NCBI RefSeq assembly: GCF_023370775.1
Contig: NZ_JAMCCQ010000002.1
Coordinates: forward strand, 558,001 to 622,000
Source of the DNA: Marivita sp. GX14005
Lineage (GTDB): Bacteria; Pseudomonadota; Alphaproteobacteria; Rhodobacterales; Rhodobacteraceae
Length of the DNA: 64,000 nucleotides
Reading direction: 5' to 3'
The translations under genes and the position numbers were made by a program. Below, in pieces: positions 28,503 through 38,208 of the stretch (positions within the stretch are counted from its first letter, which is position 1; every line of letters starts with the position of its first letter). The notes below the pieces were generated by a model. That model worked only from the letters and a program-made list of their open reading frames with translations, made no database searches and was not told the origin of the DNA.

Positions 28503-28545
28503 AAGAGCCTTCGAAGGCTCTTTCAAGGCTTTTCGAAAAGCCTTG
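28503..28545. repeat. Two perfect palindromes after the ketosynthase gene
   Basis: A 20-bp perfect palindrome at 28503-28522 (half-site AAGAGCCTTC) is followed after one base by a 22-bp perfect palindrome at 28524-28545 (half-site CAAGGCTTTTC). Each folds on itself, and both share TTCGAA at the centre region. The double layout is like the elements at 14059, 34236 and 60541, but the sequence differs. Terminator or REP-like function is inferred. Confidence 0.75.
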
Positions 28546-28595
28546 CTCCCGCGCGCCCCATTGCACTTCGCGTCCGGGCATGGCCATCTACCCGG

Positions 28596-31394
28596 ATGGA
28601 ATTCGCCAAACGCATCACCCGCCTGCCGCGCCCGTTCGATCCCGAGCAGGGGCGCGACGCGCGCGCTGCCGCGCCTTGGGCCAGCGGCGATCTGGCCGCA
28701 CTGATCGAAGGTGCGGCGGGTTGCAGCCCCTATCTCAAGACGTTGATCGACAAGGAAACCCGCTGGCTGGAAGGCGCCATGGATGCCCCGGACAGCGCCA
28801 TACCTGAGGCGATGGACGGCTTGCGCGGCACCGCGCCCGGCGATCTCGCAACCGCGTTGCGACAGGCGAAACGCCGGATCGCGCTGCTGACGGGGCTTGC
28901 CGATCTGGGCGGCGTCTGGCCGCTGGAAAGCGTCACGCGAACGCTCAGCGATTTCGCCGATCTTTCAGTGCATCTTGCGCTGAAGGCAACCGTGGGCGCC
29001 GAAATCCGGCGCGGCAAGCTGCCGGGCCAGACCGAGGACGATATCGAGACCGCCGGTGGCATGGTTGTGCTGGCGATGGGCAAGATGGGTGCCGGAGAGT
29101 TGAATTACAGCTCGGATATCGACCTCATTTGCCTCTTCGACGAGACTCGCTTCGATCCGGTTGATTTTCACGACGCGCGCGCCAGCTTCGTGCGCGCGAC
29201 GCGCAAGATGTGCGCAATGCTGAGCGACATGACCTGCGAGGGCTATGTCTTTCGCACCGATCTGCGCCTGCGCCCCGATCCGTCTGCCACGCCGGTCTGC
29301 ATCGCGATGGAGGCCGCAGAGCGTTATTACGAGAGCCTTGGCCGCACATGGGAGCGCGCCGCCTATATCAAGGCGCGGGCCTGCGCGGGCGATATTGCTG
29401 CCGGCGAGGACTTTCTCAAGACATTGACGCCCTTTGTTTGGCGCAGGCATCTGGATTTCGCGGCCATCGAGGATGCGCATGACATGGTGCGGCGTATCCG
29501 CGACCATAAGGGCCTTGGCGGTCCGATCACGCTGCCGGGGCATGACATGAAGCTCGGTCGCGGCGGCATTCGCGAAATCGAGTTCTTCACCCAAACCCGC
29601 CAGATCATCGCCGGCGGCCGCGATCCCGAGTTGCGACTGCGCGACACGGTGCCGGCGCTCCGGGCGCTGGTGGAAAAGGGATGGGTGCCGGGCGATATCG
29701 CCGAGCGGCTGGGAGAGCATTACCGCGCGCATCGCGAGGTGGAGCACCGTCTGCAAATGCTGCGCGATGCGCAGACCCATGATCTGCCGCAATCGCCCGA
29801 AGGTTTCGAGCGGCTCGCGGCTTTCATGGGAACGGACCGCGAAAGCCTGCAGACCGACCTGACCGAGCGGCTCGAGGAAGTGCATGCCCTCACCGAGAGC
29901 TTTTTTGGCGGAGAGGACCAGGGCGCCGCTGCCGGGGACATTCCACAAGAGCTTGCCGATTCCGAGATCGTGGCGCGCTGGCGCACCTATCCGGCGCTGC
30001 GCTCGGCGCGGGGCAGCGGAATTTTCAAGCGGTTGCAGCCCGAGATCCTGAGCCGCCTGGCCCAAACCTCCGATCCGCAGGAGGCGCTTGCCGCGTTTGA
30101 CGGGTTCCTGCAGGGGCTGCCCGCCGGGGTGCAGGTTTTTTCGCTCTTCGAGGCCAATCCGCAGCTGATCGACATGCTTGTCGATATCGTCGGCGTGTCG
30201 GGCGATCTGGGGCGATATCTGTCGCGCAACGCGGCGGTGTTCGACGCGGTGATCGGCGGGGATTTCTTTGCGCTCTGGCCGGGCGCCGACGCGCTGCAGA
30301 GGAAGCTGGAAGGCACGCTCGCGCGCGAGGCCGATTACGAAAGCAAGCTCGACACCGCCCGGCGCTGGGGCAAGGAATGGCATTTCCGCATCGGCGTTCA
30401 TCTGCTGCGCGGGTTGATCGGCGCAGAGGATGCGGGGCGGCACTATGCCGATCTGGCCGACGCCACGCTGCGCGCTCTGACGCCCGTGGTGATCGGGGAA
30501 TTCGCGCGCAAACACGGCGCGCCTCCGGGGCAGGGCGCGGTTGTCCTCGGGATGGGAAGCCTCGGCGCGCGGCAGATCCATGCGCGCTCCGATCTCGATC
30601 TGATCGTGATCTACGATCCAGCTGGGGCGGAAAGCTCGGAAGGCCGAAAGCCCTTGGCGACGCGGCCCTATTACGCGCGGCTGACGCAAGCGCTGATTAC
30701 CGCGATTTCCGCGCCGATGGCCGAGGGGCGGTTATACGAGATCGACATGCGGCTGCGCCCGTCCGGCCATCAGGGTCCGGTCGCCACCAGCCTTGCTGCG
30801 TTTCGCCAATATCACACGGAGGAGGCCTGGCTCTGGGAGCATCTGGCGCTGACCCGATCGCGGGTCATTGCCGGATCGGACGATGTGGCGGATGCCGTGC
30901 GCACGATCCGCGCGGAGGTTCTGTCTGCTCCGCGCGGGCGGGCGCAAGTATTGCACCGGGTTTCGCAGATGCGCGAACGGATCGCCGAGGCAAAGGGCAG
31001 CGGCGATCCTTGGGATCCCAAGCTTGGCCGGGGCCGTCTGCAGGATATCGAGTTGATCGCGCAGGCTGCCGCAGTGCTGAATGGCCGCCCGGCCCGGTCC
31101 GTTTCGGAGGCTTTGCAATGCGAGGCGGCGCTGGAATGGCTCGGCAGGGAGCGGGCTGCCGGGCTTTGGGAAGCATATCGCCTCTGCTGGTCGCTGCAGA
31201 TCGGCGCCCGGTTGATCTCCGACAAGACCGTGAGACCCAACCGCGACAGTTCGGCCGCATCGCAATTCCTGTGCCGCGTTACCGAAACGGAAAGCATCGA
31301 TGCGCTCAAGGAGGCGCTGACCGCCGCGACGGCCCGTGCCGCAGACATCATCGAAGCGGCAGTGCCCGCGCTGGCGGAAGGAGAGGCACCGTGA
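28596..31394 (+). CDS. glnE: Glutamine synthetase adenylyltransferase/deadenylylase
   Basis: A 932-residue bifunctional enzyme that adds or removes AMP on glutamine synthetase according to nitrogen status, under PII control. It has two nucleotidyltransferase domains. The N-terminal deadenylylase half has MGAGELNYSSDIDLICLFD, and the C-terminal adenylylase half has LGARQIHARSDLDLIVIYD, each with the paired aspartates that bind metal. RRHLDFAAIEDAHDMVRRI and GRGGIREIEFFTQ are family blocks. It is coupled by GTGA to a small downstream gene. Confidence 0.96.
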   Translation: MEFAKRITRLPRPFDPEQGRDARAAAPWASGDLAALIEGAAGCSPYLKTLIDKETRWLEGAMDAPDSAIPEAMDGLRGTAPGDLATALRQAKRRIALLTGLADLGGVWPLESVTRTLSDFADLSVHLALKATVGAEIRRGKLPGQTEDDIETAGGMVVLAMGKMGAGELNYSSDIDLICLFDETRFDPVDFHDARASFVRATRKMCAMLSDMTCEGYVFRTDLRLRPDPSATPVCIAMEAAERYYESLGRTWERAAYIKARACAGDIAAGEDFLKTLTPFVWRRHLDFAAIEDAHDMVRRIRDHKGLGGPITLPGHDMKLGRGGIREIEFFTQTRQIIAGGRDPELRLRDTVPALRALVEKGWVPGDIAERLGEHYRAHREVEHRLQMLRDAQTHDLPQSPEGFERLAAFMGTDRESLQTDLTERLEEVHALTESFFGGEDQGAAAGDIPQELADSEIVARWRTYPALRSARGSGIFKRLQPEILSRLAQTSDPQEALAAFDGFLQGLPAGVQVFSLFEANPQLIDMLVDIVGVSGDLGRYLSRNAAVFDAVIGGDFFALWPGADALQRKLEGTLAREADYESKLDTARRWGKEWHFRIGVHLLRGLIGAEDAGRHYADLADATLRALTPVVIGEFARKHGAPPGQGAVVLGMGSLGARQIHARSDLDLIVIYDPAGAESSEGRKPLATRPYYARLTQALITAISAPMAEGRLYEIDMRLRPSGHQGPVATSLAAFRQYHTEEAWLWEHLALTRSRVIAGSDDVADAVRTIRAEVLSAPRGRAQVLHRVSQMRERIAEAKGSGDPWDPKLGRGRLQDIELIAQAAAVLNGRPARSVSEALQCEAALEWLGRERAAGLWEAYRLCWSLQIGARLISDKTVRPNRDSSAASQFLCRVTETESIDALKEALTAATARAADIIEAAVPALAEGEAP

Positions 31395-31654
31395 AAAAGG
31401 GCGATGCGATCGATCCCAAAGGCCTTATTTCCGAGGCGTTCAGGATCGAAGGGATCGGCTACGAGGAATGCCGCTCGATCTATCTCGACTGGGCGCTGTC
31501 GCTGCCGCTCGATGCGGATGCGCGGGAGCATTCGGAAACGCTGTTGAACCGCCATTCCATCCCGGACCACCCCATGACGCAGGTTTTGAAGGAAGGGCTT
31601 GGAGCGGCGCGGCGCGCCCGGCGGCGGGGCGGCTGGAAGGGGCGGCGATGTTAA
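31391..31654 (+). CDS. Small conserved hypothetical coupled to glnE
   Basis: An 87-residue protein that starts at GTG 31391 inside the glnE stop (GTGA). The core EAFRIEGIGYEECRSIYLDWALSLP looks helical and conserved in style, and the C-terminus is Arg-rich. No motif I recognise. The coupling suggests a role with nitrogen control, but nothing in the sequence proves it. Confidence 0.65.
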   Translation: MKKGDAIDPKGLISEAFRIEGIGYEECRSIYLDWALSLPLDADAREHSETLLNRHSIPDHPMTQVLKEGLGAARRARRRGGWKGRRC

Positions 31655-31700
31655 GGTTCTCGGCAATTTGGAGCCAGCTTGATACGGGGTGGGGCACGGG

Positions 31701-32114
31701 ATGACACCGACTTTGAACGCACTTCGCGCGAAATATCCGAACGCAGAGACCTTCACCTTCGGGGATAGCGCCGAACTCTGCGCGGAACTGATAGAATTGG
31801 TGCGCAGCGGTGTGAAAACTGCAACGACCGGAGCTTGTCGCGACTTTGTCGCAGGCGAGCCGATGCCGAAAGTCGGTCGCCGGGATATCTGCCTCGATTG
31901 GAGCGGCGCACCGGCTCTGGTCATAGAGACCATCGAAGTCCGGCACTGTGCATTTGACGAGGTGACCGAGGAAATGGCGCTGGCCGAAGGAGAGAACGCG
32001 AGTTTGCTGGGCTGGCGCAACGACCATCGAGAGTTTTTCGAACGCAACGGGGGCTTCAGCCCTGATATGCCGGTTGTCTGGGAACGGTTTGCGCTTGTCG
32101 AAGACCTTGGGTGA
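31701..32114 (+). CDS. ASCH domain protein
   Basis: A 137-residue protein of the ASCH (PUA-like) superfamily. GVKTATTGACRDF with PMPKVGRRDICLDWSGAPALVIETIEV is the domain core, and the C-terminal NDHREFFERNGGF and PVVWERFALV match the family. ASCH proteins bind RNA, and some are amidohydrolases on acetylated nucleosides such as N4-acetylcytidine. The ATG at 31701 is preferred over GTG at 31689. It ends at a strong terminator. Confidence 0.85.
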   Translation: MTPTLNALRAKYPNAETFTFGDSAELCAELIELVRSGVKTATTGACRDFVAGEPMPKVGRRDICLDWSGAPALVIETIEVRHCAFDEVTEEMALAEGENASLLGWRNDHREFFERNGGFSPDMPVVWERFALVEDLG

Positions 32115-32128
32115 CGACGGGGCAAACA

Positions 32129-32156
32129 ACAAGGCCGCCCCTTCGGGCGGCCCTGT
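32129..32156. terminator. Bidirectional intrinsic terminator
   Basis: GGCCGCCC (32133-32140) pairs with GGGCGGCC (32145-32152) across a CTTC loop. Flanking AACA and TGTT extend the stem. It lies between the convergent ASCH and bactofilin genes. Confidence 0.88.
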
Positions 32157-32176
32157 TCCGAAACACTATGGCGCGT

Positions 32177-32686
32177 TCAGCCGTTGGACGCTGCCGGCGC
32201 GGGAGCGCCTTGTGCCGCAGGCTTGGCCTTGCCGCCGTTGAGCGGATCGTCCTGCCGCTGCACCGAACCTTCGAAATGCGCGCCGCTTTCGATGGCAATG
32301 GTCTTGTGGATGATATCGCCCTCGACGCGTGCTGTCGCGGTGAGGCGCACTTTGAGGCCGCGCACCCGGCCCACGACGCGGCCGTTCACCACGACGTCAT
32401 CCGCGACCACTTCGCCCTTGATCGTCGCGCTTTCGCCGACGGTCAGAAGATGCGCGCGGATATCGCCCTCGACAGTGCCTTCGACATTGATATCGCCGGT
32501 CGTCTTGATGTTGCCGGTGATGTGCAGATCGCTCGACAGGGTCGAGGCAGCCGGCTTTGCCTTGGGGGCAGAGGACATGAAATCGGATTTGCCCGCCGGG
32601 CGGGACGACTCGGACGCGGCCGGTTTGTGCGCGCCGCCCTCTTCGGCCTTGGGGCCGGGCTCGTTGATTTTGCTTTTAGAAAACAT
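32177..32686 (-). CDS. Bactofilin (polymer-forming cytoskeletal protein)
   Basis: A 169-residue protein. A flexible charged N-terminal tail (1-48) precedes the DUF583 beta-helix core (about 49-145), visible as LHITGNIKTTGDINVEGTVE and RVEGDIIHKTIAIESGAHFEG, and a short Pro/Ala tail. Bactofilins polymerise without nucleotide and organise wall enzymes. It overlaps the upstream M23 peptidase gene by 11 bp, the usual partnership in bacteria where the pair shapes the cell. Confidence 0.93.
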   Translation of the reverse strand: MFSKSKINEPGPKAEEGGAHKPAASESSRPAGKSDFMSSAPKAKPAASTLSSDLHITGNIKTTGDINVEGTVEGDIRAHLLTVGESATIKGEVVADDVVVNGRVVGRVRGLKVRLTATARVEGDIIHKTIAIESGAHFEGSVQRQDDPLNGGKAKPAAQGAPAPAASNG

Positions 32687-33989
32687 CGTTTGCAGCCTTG
32701 ATGTAGATCATGGGGTTGACGGGCTTGCCGCCGACACGAACCTCGTAATGTAGATGGGTGCCGGTCGAGCGTCCAGTGTTGCCCATAGCAGAGATCTTGT
32801 CCCCGCGCGAGACCCTTTGACCCTTCTTGACATAGAGTTGCGAATTATGTGCGTAGCGTGTTTCGATCCCGAATTCATGCTGGATCTTAATGAGCTTGCC
32901 GTAACCCGACTGCCAACCGGCATGCGTGACGATGCCGTCCGCCGTCGCATAGATCGGCGTGCCATGCGCGCCGGCGAAATCGGTGCCCGCGTGCAAACGG
33001 CCCCATCGGCGCCCGAACCCCGAGGTAAAGCGGAACGAATCCTTGATCGGCATTGCGAAGGGCGCTTTCTGCGCGGCGATGCGATAGAGGTTCAGCGTGT
33101 CCATCTGGTTGAGCAGGCGGTTGGCCCGAAGCACGTCCTCCGACGGATCCTCGCCGCGCGTGGAGAAAACGAGCGGCGTCAGCGGCCCGCCCCGGCCGGA
33201 ATAGCCGCTGCGCACCTTGTTCAGAATCGTATCGGGGTCCATCCCCGCCGCTTCGAACATCTTGTCGAGCGGTTTGACCGAAACCGTCATCGCTTCTTCG
33301 AGCTGGCGGAAGATGGTGTCGTTCTTCTCTTCCATGAGCTTGATCTCGGTGGCCATTTCATCGGCCCGGATCAACGCGTCCTGCGCATCGGCGACGACCT
33401 GATCGCGCTCCTCGGCGGTGCGCGCCAGCGCGGCGGACAGAAAGTCCAGCGTCGCGGCATCGGCTTGGCCGCCGGAGGCGAGAGCGGTATCGCCATTCTC
33501 GATCTGCTCGCGCAGGCTCGCCAGTTCGGTGCGCACATCCTCGCGGGTGCGGATCGCGTCGCGCAGCTTGAGCTGAATCGCCTCAAGCCCGGTTTCAAGC
33601 TCGACACGCCGCGTTTCGGCATCGAGCAGCTTGGACTGCATGACCGAAACCTGCTCGAGCGCGCTGTTGAACCGCTCCTGCGCGGCAATGGCTTCCGCGG
33701 CGCGCGTGTTACGTTCCTGCGACAGGATGTTGAGCCGCAATTGGTAGGTTTCGAGATCGCGCCGCGCCTGTTCGCGGAAATTGCCCGAGCCGATGGAATC
33801 CATAAGCAGGATCGCGGTGGCAACGATGCTCCAGGCCAGCACGAGCGACGCACCACCGAAGGCGAGAGCCTGGGTGCCGGATTTCAGGCGGATGAATCTG
33901 GTGTCGGAGTCGGAGCGCAAGAACAGGCGTCGTTCCGGGAAAAAGCGTTCAAGCATGCCATGCAGTTCGATCGCAAGTCGTGTGCGCAC
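32676..33989 (-). CDS. M23 family peptidoglycan endopeptidase, membrane-anchored
   Basis: A 437-residue inner-membrane protein. One transmembrane helix lies near 40-65 (LAFGGASLVLAWSIVATAIL). A long periplasmic coiled coil spans about 70-240. The LytM/M23 domain at about 325-430 has the zinc ligands HAGTDFAG and THLHYEV intact, so it should be active. GTG at 33989 is the start, with AGAGGAA 7 bases upstream. It overlaps the bactofilin gene; the pair probably acts in cell-shape control, cutting peptide crosslinks where the bactofilin scaffold places it. Confidence 0.93.
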   Translation of the reverse strand: MRTRLAIELHGMLERFFPERRLFLRSDSDTRFIRLKSGTQALAFGGASLVLAWSIVATAILLMDSIGSGNFREQARRDLETYQLRLNILSQERNTRAAEAIAAQERFNSALEQVSVMQSKLLDAETRRVELETGLEAIQLKLRDAIRTREDVRTELASLREQIENGDTALASGGQADAATLDFLSAALARTAEERDQVVADAQDALIRADEMATEIKLMEEKNDTIFRQLEEAMTVSVKPLDKMFEAAGMDPDTILNKVRSGYSGRGGPLTPLVFSTRGEDPSEDVLRANRLLNQMDTLNLYRIAAQKAPFAMPIKDSFRFTSGFGRRWGRLHAGTDFAGAHGTPIYATADGIVTHAGWQSGYGKLIKIQHEFGIETRYAHNSQLYVKKGQRVSRGDKISAMGNTGRSTGTHLHYEVRVGGKPVNPMIYIKAANDVF

Positions 33990-34292
33990 CTGAAAGTTCC
34001 TCTGTCCCGTCCCCTCGAACCGCCTCTCGAAAGGCCTGAGCCTCGGGGCGATCCCGAAACGGCTTTAGCGAGACATTCATAAATTGGCAATAAATTTGGA
34101 CCGCCGTCCTCCCTCGGCACGCGGTCTGTTGCCGATACGGCAGTATTTCGCCGAGAAATCAAGGCCTAGCCTGCGACAATATGACGAGGCAGTGTCCTCC
34201 CTGAGGCCATAGCCCACAATCAGCCAACTTTGCGCCATTTTCTGTCAACGGAAAATGTCCGATGCGGGGGCGCACCGGACGCCCTCGCCGGA
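33990..34292. other. Intergenic region upstream of the M23 gene
   Basis: A 303-bp gap between the 3' end of bcp and the 5' end of the M23 gene. It contains the degenerate double-palindrome at 34236-34280 just after bcp. The promoter of the M23/bactofilin operon should lie in 34000-34150, where A/T runs such as AAATTGGCAATAAATTTGG occur near 34080-34100. I see no gene in it. Confidence 0.5.
34236..34280. repeat. Double-palindrome intergenic element, degenerate copy
   Basis: CATTTTC (34236-34242) pairs with GAAAATG (34251-34257). GTCCGATGCG (34257-34266) pairs with CGCACCGGAC (34271-34280) with one mismatch. The CAACGGAAAA and GATGCG cores recall the copies at 14059 and 60541. It starts 12 bp past the bcp stop and probably ends that transcript. 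Confidence 0.6.
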
Positions 34293-34760
34293 TCACAGCG
34301 CCTTGGCGGCCTCCAGCACTTCCTCGGCGTGGCCGGGCACCTTGACCTTGCGCCAGGCTCGCGCGATCCGGCCTTCGGCATCGATCAGAAAGGTGGAGCG
34401 TTCGATCCCCATGAAAGTCTTGCCGTACATCTTCTTTTCCTTCCAGACACCGTAATCCTCGCTCGTGGTGCCATGTTCGTCCGACAGGAGCGGGACGGTC
34501 AGCCCCTTCTTGGCCATGAATTTCTCGTGGCTCGCGAGGCTGTCCTTCGAGATGCCGAAGACCTGCACCCCGATCTGGTGGAAGGCGTCCTCAAGCGCCG
34601 TGAAGGCTTCGTTCTCCTTGGTACAGCCGGACGTATCGTCGCGCGGATAGAAGAACAGCACGACCGGCTTGCCGCGCAGTTTCGACAGGGTGACATCGCC
34701 GTCTTGGCCGCCCTGCGCGGGCAGGGTGAAATCGGGGGCGAATTCCTGTGTGTCGCTCAT
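34293..34760 (-). CDS. bcp: Thiol peroxidase, Bcp/PrxQ family
   Basis: A 155-residue peroxiredoxin that reduces hydrogen peroxide and organic peroxides with thioredoxin. FPDFT-like N-terminus FAPDFTLPAQ, then VVLFFYPRDDTSGCTKE, in which the Cys is the peroxidatic residue. The usual resolving Cys five residues later is replaced (SGCTKENEAF has only one Cys), so it is a 1-Cys or atypical type. It stands alone, divergent from the AsmA-like gene. Confidence 0.95.
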   Translation of the reverse strand: MSDTQEFAPDFTLPAQGGQDGDVTLSKLRGKPVVLFFYPRDDTSGCTKENEAFTALEDAFHQIGVQVFGISKDSLASHEKFMAKKGLTVPLLSDEHGTTSEDYGVWKEKKMYGKTFMGIERSTFLIDAEGRIARAWRKVKVPGHAEEVLEAAKAL

Positions 34761-34837
34761 CGCTTTATCCTTTAGAAGAGGTCAGGCAGGTCAATTTACG
34801 CCCCCCGGCCCAAAGATCAAACCGCAAGGAGACGCGC

Positions 34838-37800
34838 TTGCGCGACGCCGATACAACAGAGCCGCAGACGCCACCACGCCGCAGGCGCCGCTGGCGCTGG
34901 GCGCTCGGCGTGCTGCTCGCGCTCTCGCTCGCCCTGACGGCGGCGGGCTGGTCGGTTCTGGGGCGCAGCCTGTCGGCGCCGGACTGGCTGCGCGACCGCA
35001 TCGAAACGCGCCTTGCGGGTGCACTGCCGGGCGTCAAGGTTCTGTTCGGCGACCTGCAGTTGCGGATCGATGCCGATGGCCGCACGCAGATCACGCTGCT
35101 CGATGTCGATGTCCAGACAGCCACGGGCGGGCCGGTCGCCGAATTGTCGGATATCGAGATCGGGCTGGCGGCCCGCGATCTTCTCCAGCGCCGGTTGGTG
35201 CTGCGCGATTTGAGCGTGAACGGCGCGCTCCTGACGCTCAAGCGCGACCGCTCGGGCGCGTTCGGGCTGGCCTTCGGCGATGCGTTCGCCGCGGATGGCC
35301 CAGCGCCCGATCTGCCGAGCATCGTGGCCGGGATCGATGCGCTGCTGCAGGATGGCCGGCTCGCCGGGCTGACCCATGTCGAGGCGAATGCGCTGACGCT
35401 GCGCTATGAGGATGCGCGGGCGCGGCGCGGCTGGACGGTCGATGGCGGGCGGCTGCGGCTCGACCGGATCGATGACGTTTTGCGCCTGTCGGGGGATTTC
35501 GCCTTGCTCGGTGGCGGCGCGACGGCGACGCGCTTGCAACTGAACGCCTCCTCGCCCATCGGGCAGACCCAGGTGGCCTTCGGCTTCTCCCTCGACGGGA
35601 TGCCGTCGCAGGATATTGCCACGCAAGGCCCTGCGCTGGCCTGGCTCGGGGCGCTGCGGGCGCCGATCTCCGGCGCGCTGAGGGCGCGGATGCGCGCCGA
35701 TGGCACGCTTGGCCCCCTCAACGCGAGCCTGTCGATCGGCTCCGGCGTGCTTCAGCCGGGCCGAGACACGCCGCCGATCCCCTTCGACTCCGCGCGCAGC
35801 TATTTCACCTACCGGCCGGATCGTGGACAGATCGAATTCACCGAACTTTCGGTCGACAGCGAGATGGGCCGCGCCGTCGCCGAAGGCCGCGCGACGCTGG
35901 GCGCGCTGGAAAACGGGATCCCGTCCGAGATGCTCGGTCAGGTGCGCCTTACCACGCTGGAGACCGCGCCGGAGACGCTTTTCGTAGCGCCCATGTCGCT
36001 CGACCGGGCCGAGCTCGATTTCCGGCTGCGGCTCAGGCCGTTCGAATTCGAGCTTGGGCGCCTCTGGATCGACGATCCGCAGGCGCCCCTGCGCGTGAGC
36101 GGCCGGGTCTCGGCCACGGACGACGCGTGGACATATGCGCTCGACGGAACGGTCGGCGTGCTCACGCCCGAAGCGCTGCTGCGTGTCTGGCCAGTGTCGC
36201 TCGCGGCGCGCACGCGCAAATGGGTGGTCGAGAATATCGAGGGTGGGCGAATAACAACCGGCCAATTCGCCCTGCGGTCGGCGGACGGGCCGCGCCCCGC
36301 CATCTATCTGAACGCTGCTTTCGAGGATGCAAGGGTGCGCTATGCGCGCACGCTTCCGGTCGTACAACGCGGAGAAGGCACGCTGACGCTGAACGCGGAC
36401 CGGTTCGCCGTGCGCGTGACGGGGGGCCAGATCGTGCCGCCTCAAGGCGGGGCGATAGACATCACCGGAAGCACGTTCGTTATTCCGGACACGAAGCAGC
36501 GCCCGGCACAAGGCCAGATCGCGCTGTCCGGCACCAGCGAGATCGAAGCGCTCCTGTCCTTTCTCGACAGCCCGAAGCTGGAACTGATGCGCAAGGCGGG
36601 TCGTCCCGTCGATCTTCTGTCGGGGCAGGTGCGTTTCGACGGAACGCTCGATCTACCGCTCAAACGCGGCAACAAGCTGCCCGATATCGCGCTTGATTTC
36701 GACGGGCGCGCAATGGGCGTGACAAGCGCTCTGATCGTGCCGGGGCGCGAATTGACGGCGCAGTCGCTCGATGTGTCGGTGACCAATGAACAGCTGCGCG
36801 TCTCGGGACGGGCCGAACTTTCGGGCGTGCCGTTCGACGGGGCCTGGACCCTGCCGATCCCCGAGCCGGGGGCTCCTGCGCCCGGCAGCACGCTGGAGGG
36901 GATCGCTACGCTATCAGACAGCGCGGCGCAGGCGTTCGGGATCGCCCTGCCCGAGCGCATGGTTTCGGGGCGCGGCCCTGCGCGGCTAAAAGTCGATCTC
37001 GCACGCGGCGCACCGCCTGAATTCGAGCTGACCTCCTCGCTCGATGGCCTCGGTCTTTCGTTGCCGCAGATCGGCTGGTCGCTTCCGGCCGCGGCCACGG
37101 GGCGGCTGACGGTCGCGGGCCGGCTTACCGATCCGGCGCAGGTGCCGACGCTTGAACTGGACGCACCCGGCCTTTCGGCCAGCGGCGCGGTGCGGCTTGC
37201 CGCAGGCGGCGGGCTGGATGCAATCGAGTTGTCCCGCGTGCAGGCGGGCGGATGGCTCGATGCGCCCGTCACGTTGCGCGGGCGCGGCGCCGGTGTGCCG
37301 CCGGCCGTGTCCATCGGCAGTGGACGGATCGATCTGCGAAACGCGCCTTTCGGGCGCGGTGGGGGCCGGGCAGGCGGCGGGCGCGGCGCATCAGTGCCGC
37401 TTTCGCTCGCGCTCGATGAATTGCAGATCACCGACAAGATCCTGCTCACCGGCTTTCGCGGCGATCTGCGTGCCGGTGCCGGGCTGATCGGGGATTTCAC
37501 CGCGAATGTCGGCGGTTCGGCCCAGATCGTCGGGGAAGCCGTGCCGCAGGGGGGCGGAACGGCGTTCCGCATCCGGTCGATCGACGCGGGCAAGGTGCTT
37601 CGTGCGGCGGGGCTCTTCAAGACAGTCGCTGGCGGAGAGATGACGCTTGCGCTGGTGCCGGTTTCCGGGCGGCCGGGCAGCTATGACGGCGCGCTCGACA
37701 TATCGAATGCGCGGCTGCGCAATGCGCCCGCAATCGCTTCGCTGCTCGACGCGATCAGCATCGTCGGCCTGATCGATCAACTCGACGGGCCGGGTATTCT

Positions 37801-38134
37801 CTTCACCGAGGTCGAGGCCAGGTTCCGTCTCACGCCAGACCGGCTCATCCTCACCCGGTCGAGCGCGACCGGCCCTTCGATGGGCATCTCGATGGACGGC
37901 GTCTACAACCTCGCCAGCGCGACGCTCGATCTGCAGGGCGTGCTGTCGCCGATCTTCTTTCTCAACGGTATCGGCAGTTTCCTGACGCGCAAAGGCGAAG
38001 GGCTGATCGGGTTCAACTTCACCCTCCGCGGCCCCGCACAAGCCCCCCAAGTCGGCGTCAATCCCCTCTCGGCACTGACACCGGGCCTTTTCCGCGAGAT
38101 CTTCCGAAAGCCGCCGCCCGTTCCGGGGGAGTGA
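34838..38134 (+). CDS. AsmA/YhdP-like envelope protein
   Basis: A 1098-residue protein. A basic N-terminus is followed by one transmembrane helix near 20-40 ([19 protein letters not shown]). The rest is a long periplasmic repeat of beta-strands, with DUF3971-like sequence in the middle and an AsmA-like C-terminal region ([25 protein letters not shown], then [20 protein letters not shown]). YhdP and relatives form groove-like bridges that move phospholipids between membranes. TTG at 34838 is chosen because AAGGAG stands 6 bases before it and the reading frame's ATG-like starts upstream lack one. It is followed within 75 bp by queA. Confidence 0.85.
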   Translation: MRDADTTEPQTPPRRRRRWRWALGVLLALSLALTAAGWSVLGRSLSAPDWLRDRIETRLAGALPGVKVLFGDLQLRIDADGRTQITLLDVDVQTATGGPVAELSDIEIGLAARDLLQRRLVLRDLSVNGALLTLKRDRSGAFGLAFGDAFAADGPAPDLPSIVAGIDALLQDGRLAGLTHVEANALTLRYEDARARRGWTVDGGRLRLDRIDDVLRLSGDFALLGGGATATRLQLNASSPIGQTQVAFGFSLDGMPSQDIATQGPALAWLGALRAPISGALRARMRADGTLGPLNASLSIGSGVLQPGRDTPPIPFDSARSYFTYRPDRGQIEFTELSVDSEMGRAVAEGRATLGALENGIPSEMLGQVRLTTLETAPETLFVAPMSLDRAELDFRLRLRPFEFELGRLWIDDPQAPLRVSGRVSATDDAWTYALDGTVGVLTPEALLRVWPVSLAARTRKWVVENIEGGRITTGQFALRSADGPRPAIYLNAAFEDARVRYARTLPVVQRGEGTLTLNADRFAVRVTGGQIVPPQGGAIDITGSTFVIPDTKQRPAQGQIALSGTSEIEALLSFLDSPKLELMRKAGRPVDLLSGQVRFDGTLDLPLKRGNKLPDIALDFDGRAMGVTSALIVPGRELTAQSLDVSVTNEQLRVSGRAELSGVPFDGAWTLPIPEPGAPAPGSTLEGIATLSDSAAQAFGIALPERMVSGRGPARLKVDLARGAPPEFELTSSLDGLGLSLPQIGWSLPAAATGRLTVAGRLTDPAQVPTLELDAPGLSASGAVRLAAGGGLDAIELSRVQAGGWLDAPVTLRGRGAGVPPAVSIGSGRIDLRNAPFGRGGGRAGGGRGASVPLSLALDELQITDKILLTGFRGDLRAGAGLIGDFTANVGGSAQIVGEAVPQGGGTAFRIRSIDAGKVLRAAGLFKTVAGGEMTLALVPVSGRPGSYDGALDISNARLRNAPAIASLLDAISIVGLIDQLDGPGILFTEVEARFRLTPDRLILTRSSATGPSMGISMDGVYNLASATLDLQGVLSPIFFLNGIGSFLTRKGEGLIGFNFTLRGPAQAPQVGVNPLSALTPGLFREIFRKPPPVPGE

Positions 38135-38208
38135 CGGCGCGTGAAACGCTTTTGCCTGCCCATCAAACTCTGTATGCGCAGGGCGAATGGCCAAAGCGGA
38201 TGGACAGG

